Source of the DNA: Thelephora terrestris
Taxonomy: Eukaryota; Basidiomycota; Agaricomycetes; Thelephorales; Thelephoraceae
Assembly: GCA_015956445.1 (NCBI GenBank)
Contig: WIUZ02000004.1
Location: forward strand, 682,001 to 746,000
Reading direction: 5' to 3'
DNA: 64,000 bases
In this document: in pieces, positions 59,840 to 64,000 of the stretch
Position numbering within the stretch: the stretch's first letter is position 1
How the letters are laid out: every line of letters begins with the position of its first letter
The notes under the pieces: model-generated
Database searches by the model: none
Seen by the model: only the letters and a program-made list of their open reading frames with translations
Told to the model about the DNA's origin: nothing
Made by a program: the position numbers and the translations under genes

Positions 59840-62800
59840 TTACTTGGCATTGTAAGCTTTGGTCTGCAAAAGGACACGACCTGTCATGAACTGAGATGGT
59901 TGCGGCTCTTGCCTCGAGTCCTGGTGTTGTACACGGATGACGGGCTGGTGGTACTGAGAATCGTAGCTTGGGATGTCGACCAATCCTGGGATAACCCCTA
60001 CAGATGGTTGCTGCGCTCTCGAGTGCTGGTAATCTCGTACTAGGAAAGACTCCCCTTGGGTGGAAGTTGCTCCCGCATGCACCACAGGTGGATCACCAGT
60101 GTGCTCCGGTATCAGGATCACCGGTGGTGCACCAGGGTGGGCAGGGTGTCCGTAAGGAATGGGAGCTGGGGTGGGATTGTAGTATGTTTCGTGGTGGGCA
60201 GATGGGAACGCGCCCATAAACCCGCTCGGGATGTGGACAGGAGGAGGGGGGATGATGCCGGACATCATGTAATCGTCACGAAATCCAGGGGGTGGTGGGT
60301 GTGTCATCGGGGGTAAAAGGGAGCCAATAGGTGGTAAGGTCACAGGGTGTTCGACTGGGAAGCCTGGTCGATGACCGCTTGGGATAGGAGGTGTTGCGGT
60401 AGATCCCCGGTAACCGGGGAGGATCGTCCGACTACTACTTGCCTCTCCATCACGATTTCCCCGCTTCTTGGCTGAAGGGGGTTTGGATGCGGAGTCTGGC
60501 GAGGGAGGGGTTGGGGCACGAGTGGATGGTACTACCGATGATCGGCCACTGGTGGGCTCCCTCGGGGTGGGGGTGCGTTGAGGAGCCGAGGCAACAACCT
60601 TCACGAGGTCATACTTGTCCGAGTTGGCCTTGTAAAACGAGCAGACTTGTGACGTTGTCTTCAAAGTAAGAGAAAAGGGACAAACATTAGGCCAAAACAC
60701 GACAGATCACGAAACAACATCATCCCGTACTTTATTGGGCATAGATGATGCGATTCGTTTGAAGTTATCACCGTGTTGCCCGACAAGCTCGATAAATAAT
60801 TCTTGAGAACAGGTTCAGCAACGACGACAAAACTCATGAGGTTGATTCTCACGTTGATCTTCCTCCGACCAGTTTGCTTGCTGGGAAATCCTTCTACGTA
60901 CATTCCCCGAGTTACCAGCCTCAGATTGGGATTGAGGTTGACCTGCATCCAATGTGGGATTCTTTGGTTTACGTCCTCGTCGCTTCTTCGCCGGCCTTCG
61001 TTCGTCAGGCTGTGCATGTGGACGAGTTAAGCAAAACCTTTCAACAAGGGGAAAGGCCAAGAAATACCTCTTCCTCGGTCGCATCGTCCTCCACGATGAG
61101 AGGTGTACGAGCACTGACGCGACGGCCAGCCCGGGACCGCTGCACAGGCTCAGGATCCGGTGTGGCAACAGGAGTAGGGGTCGTATTTGGGGTCTCTGCA
61201 ACAAGAGTGCTGCGGCGTGGGTTGGGGGGCCGTCCAGGGCGCCTCTTCTTGGGGACCTCCGGCATACCGTTTCCATTGTCGAGAGAGACCTCAGCATCGT
61301 GTCGCATGATATCCGCCAGCAAGGCATTTCCTCTCTGTTTGTCCGTTCTCCTACCACCCTTGCGTGTCTTTGGAGCGTAGTGTTGAATGACTTTACGAAA
61401 GTCGATATGCTTCTTCTTGTGGAGGTAATAGAACAGGACGCATTGAGCAGCCGTCTTGTTGGGCAACGACGCGGCAATGATGCCAAACTGTTTTGGATGA
61501 GCAGCGTACGCTTTGAGAAAAATGTGTTTCTCCTCCTCCGTCCAGTCGTCTATACCCGTTCGTTGTCTGTAGAACTCGGGGACATCCGGTACAAGGTTAT
61601 TCGTATCGTCATAGACGAAATCTATGCAGCCATTGGTGACAGATATCATGTCCGGGAGGGTGGCAGCGTTTCGCATCGCGAGGTGGTTCGCATCCGTGAG
61701 ATCCTCATTTCCGAGACTCGCAATGATCTGTTCCATTTCCAGATCCGATCGAACGGCGTCTCCAAGAGTGGCAGCAGACCTTCTGGTCGTCCTTCCAGAA
61801 GTCGTCACGGTGTCTTCCGGGGAGTTCGCTTTAGCTTCCTCGTCTAACTTGGCACAATGCTCCATCCACTTTCTTTGCAACTCCATATATTCAGCCTTCA
61901 ATTTTGCGACTTTCTCGTCGACATCTGCCTTACGACTCCCCACGAAGAAAGAGCCAGAGGCGAACATCTCCATGCGCCGATCCTGGCGCTGTTTGACTCT
62001 GGAGGGCTCCATGAATTCCTGTATAGGAGATGTAGTAGGTCCGTTATCGCCCTGTGGAGAAGGGTCTGCAATGGAGAGATTGGAAAGCAATATGGGTGCC
62101 ACTCTCTCATCCCGGCGGTGGTGGTCGTGAACGGCCCTGCTCGCAACCACATGGATAAGAGCATCGCGTATAGTGGTTCTCGCAGGTGGAGACGGGTCGG
62201 CCTCTTCTAAGGTAGTCTCAGCAGCCTCATCAACATCCATCCGCAAATCCAGATGACGCGGTGGTGGAGTTACAGATAAAGCTATGCAAGTGGATACCTC
62301 CAACGGCGGTTCGGGGAACAGTACCGCTGATTCGAACTGCGGCCTTCCATTGGGTGTGGTAGGTCCTTCGGGTTTCGAGTCCGGGATCACGGGTTCGCAG
62401 AGATCAACGCCCGCTTTGTGTGGTTCCGCAGCGGGTGGAGCAACCACGTCAAGTACAGGACTTGCGTCAGGCAATATGGGAACAAGAGCAGTAGGTCCAG
62501 GGTCAACTACAAGGACAGGTAGCGTGTGGGGACGTGAGAAATGCTCTGGGGGAGGCGTTATACTAGGATGCTGAAATTGCGGCGCAACCAGAGATCGTGC
62601 TTGATCCTCCTTTAATGAAAGCGCATCAATGTCCGCTGGAGGCTCCTCAGTCATAGCGGCGTCGGCGGGTGCAATTCCCGGAATCTCTTCCATATCTACG
62701 GGGATGTTCATTGCGTGATAATCATGATGTAGTAAATCTCCATACCGGTATCATGATCCACTCCTTCGGCGAGAGCACGTGGCGATCGATGATCATCGGG

Positions 62801-63984
62801 CGGAGTCGAGGTTTGTGGCTCTTTTAGAACCACAGGAGCTGGAGATGACCTTCTAGACGAAGCGAGGCTCGAGAAGCGATCAGGAGAGGAGGACCGATGT
62901 CTCTTGAACGGGGACCCGTCTTCCCTTCCAGACGGCGGTGTCGACCTCTTTCGTCCAACGCTGGGGGTGTTTGCCGACAAGTGTCGGCTTCGTACAGAGT
63001 CAGGAGTGCTCCGGGAGTCCAACAAGTGCTTTGGACTAGTCGGAGATAGGTCATTTTTCGATGGACTCCTCCTCATGTCCGTTGAAGAGATACGCTGTGA
63101 CATAATCCTATTGTGTCTCATTCGCTGAGGATGAGGGCGGTAGTACGTCGAAGCCGAGGGCATCCCGGGAGGGGAGTAATGTCTGTCATCTAACGGTGGA
63201 GGCCGATTACCGAAGACCGGTGAACGTGCACGGGCAGCACGGTGAGGGGGAGTATTAACCCAAGGTCCGTCAGTATCATAAGTTGGCCGATATGAATCGG
63301 CTCGGGAGTGAGGAAATAGTTCACGGGGATCGTATGGGTCCGTCACTGGACGGTACCGATCACCGGACGGAGGAGAATAGTGAGACCTTGACAAGGGGGG
63401 TTCATATTCCCTTGTCTCCCTTGGGGGCAAATATCTATCCCAGGTAGGCGGAGGGTATCTGAGTTTCCAAACCACATCAGTCTGGATGTCGGGGAAAATA
63501 GACCAGCAAGGCTCGTGTTCGACTTACTCGTCCTGCCGATTGCGAGTATCGTGATGATTCTGTTTCCACAAATCTGACGGTTCAAAAAATCTGTCCACAG
63601 TCGAATCGCGTCTTCGTCCATTTCCCCATGAATCTGAGGATCTACGATCGGCCCACGAGGACGAACTGGGCCCTGCACGATCCCACGAGTCTTCTGCAGG
63701 CCTCGGAGGTTCGTAACGTGGAGGCGATGGGGTTCGGGTATTGTATGGAAGTGATCTTTCATCGGGGCGCCAGGAGCTTGCTCGAAAGCTCTGCTCGTCT
63801 CGGTATGACGAATTCTGACGAGGAGGGATGTATTGGTCGTAAGCTCGTTGCGGTGGACGAGGTGGAGGGAAGTTATGCTTTAGTGAATTTGGTAAGTTCC
63901 GACTGAGACATTTCATGACAAAAATCATCCCACGTCTTGGTACGTATCTTGATACGCTCTATAGATGTCTGTTCTGCTTGCCAT
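59840..63984 (-). CDS. SNT1: Double-SANT corepressor Snt1 (N-CoR/SMRT homologue, Set3 complex)
   Basis: A scaffold of the Set3 histone deacetylase complex. The start MASRTDIYRAYQDTYQD splices to a long Pro/Arg/Ser/Tyr-rich disordered part (EYPPPTWDRYLPPRETREYE; RSSSPDRFSSLASSRRSS). An acidic middle (MEEIPGIAPADAAMTEEPP) and a helical coiled-coil part (KAEYMELQRKWMEHCAKL) follow. SANT 1 reads DDWTEEEKHIFLKAYAAHPK and FGIIAASLPNKTAAQCVLFYY. A basic AT-hook-like stretch (PKKRRPGRPPNPRR) follows; SANT 2 reads NWSEEDQ, then LFIELVGQHGDNFKRIAS and MPNKTTSQVCSFYKANSDKY, split by two introns. The Pro-rich C-terminus ends LLQTKAYNAK. Two SANT domains plus the disordered flanks match yeast Snt1 and fungal N-CoR. 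Total about 1,280 residues; at least eight introns. Confidence 0.88.
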
Positions 63985-64000
63985 TAGAACTGGGGGAAAT

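Overview
The window comes from a compact fungal nuclear genome, most likely a basidiomycete of the class Agaricomycetes. Genes lie on both strands, are broken by many short introns (about 45-75 nt, GT..AG), and are separated by only 100-700 bases. Several families point the same way: a Clr2-N-only gene, a Cys-rich single-pass membrane protein, an Agaricomycete-type terpene synthase relic, and a HECT_2 protein with a long N-terminal extension. I saw no viral genes, CRISPR arrays, tRNAs or rRNAs. All calls rest on reading conceptual translations by eye; no database search was run.

Layout. 1-4 kb: the 3' end of a short-chain dehydrogenase, an alkyltransferase-like DNA repair protein (Atl1 type), a beta-trefoil (ricin-B-like fold) lectin-like protein and a decayed sesquiterpene synthase. 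4-13.5 kb: GPI ethanolamine-phosphate transferase (Gpi13/PIG-O), an Lsh/HELLS-type SNF2 remodeller divergent from the Pol epsilon histone-fold subunit Dpb4, and a Kre2/Mnt1 mannosyltransferase. 13.8-15.1 kb: a compositionally distinct island with a short Clr2-like gene. 15.4-25.5 kb: a SIRT5-type sirtuin divergent from an FAD amine oxidase, the mitochondrial arginine-specific carbamoyl-phosphate synthase large chain, a membrane protein and a glycerate kinase-like P-loop kinase. 25.9-37.6 kb: an Osh1-type oxysterol-binding protein, a SAP-domain protein, the poly(A)-RNA-binding protein Nab2 and a Yat2-like carnitine acyltransferase. 37.6-39.4 kb: the largest gene-poor gap.

39.4-52.4 kb: Xaa-Pro aminopeptidase P, the INO80 subunit Ies6, a hypothetical protein, the Golgi golgin Rud3, a large HECT_2 (UBE3D-like) protein divergent from the prenyltransferase alpha subunit Ram2. 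52.7-64 kb: a membrane protein, a Rex1-type exonuclease, the ribosome-recycling ATPase Rli1 divergent from the parvulin Par14, and the double-SANT corepressor Snt1.

Nearly all genes are housekeeping and do not form a cluster. Functional themes recur: replication and chromatin (Dpb4, Lsh, Ies6, Snt1), ribosome and RNA metabolism (Rli1, Par14, Rex1, Nab2), secretory pathway and lipid (Gpi13, Kre2, Rud3, Osh1) and mitochondrial or amino-acid metabolism (Cpa2, sirtuin, FAD oxidase, Yat2). The points most worth a second look are the inverted-repeat promoter shared by Lsh and Dpb4, a 7-nt micro-exon in Dpb4, CACGTG boxes in three divergent promoters, the Clr2-like island, the terpene synthase relic and the HECT_2 fusion. 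I did not find a clearly new multi-gene system.
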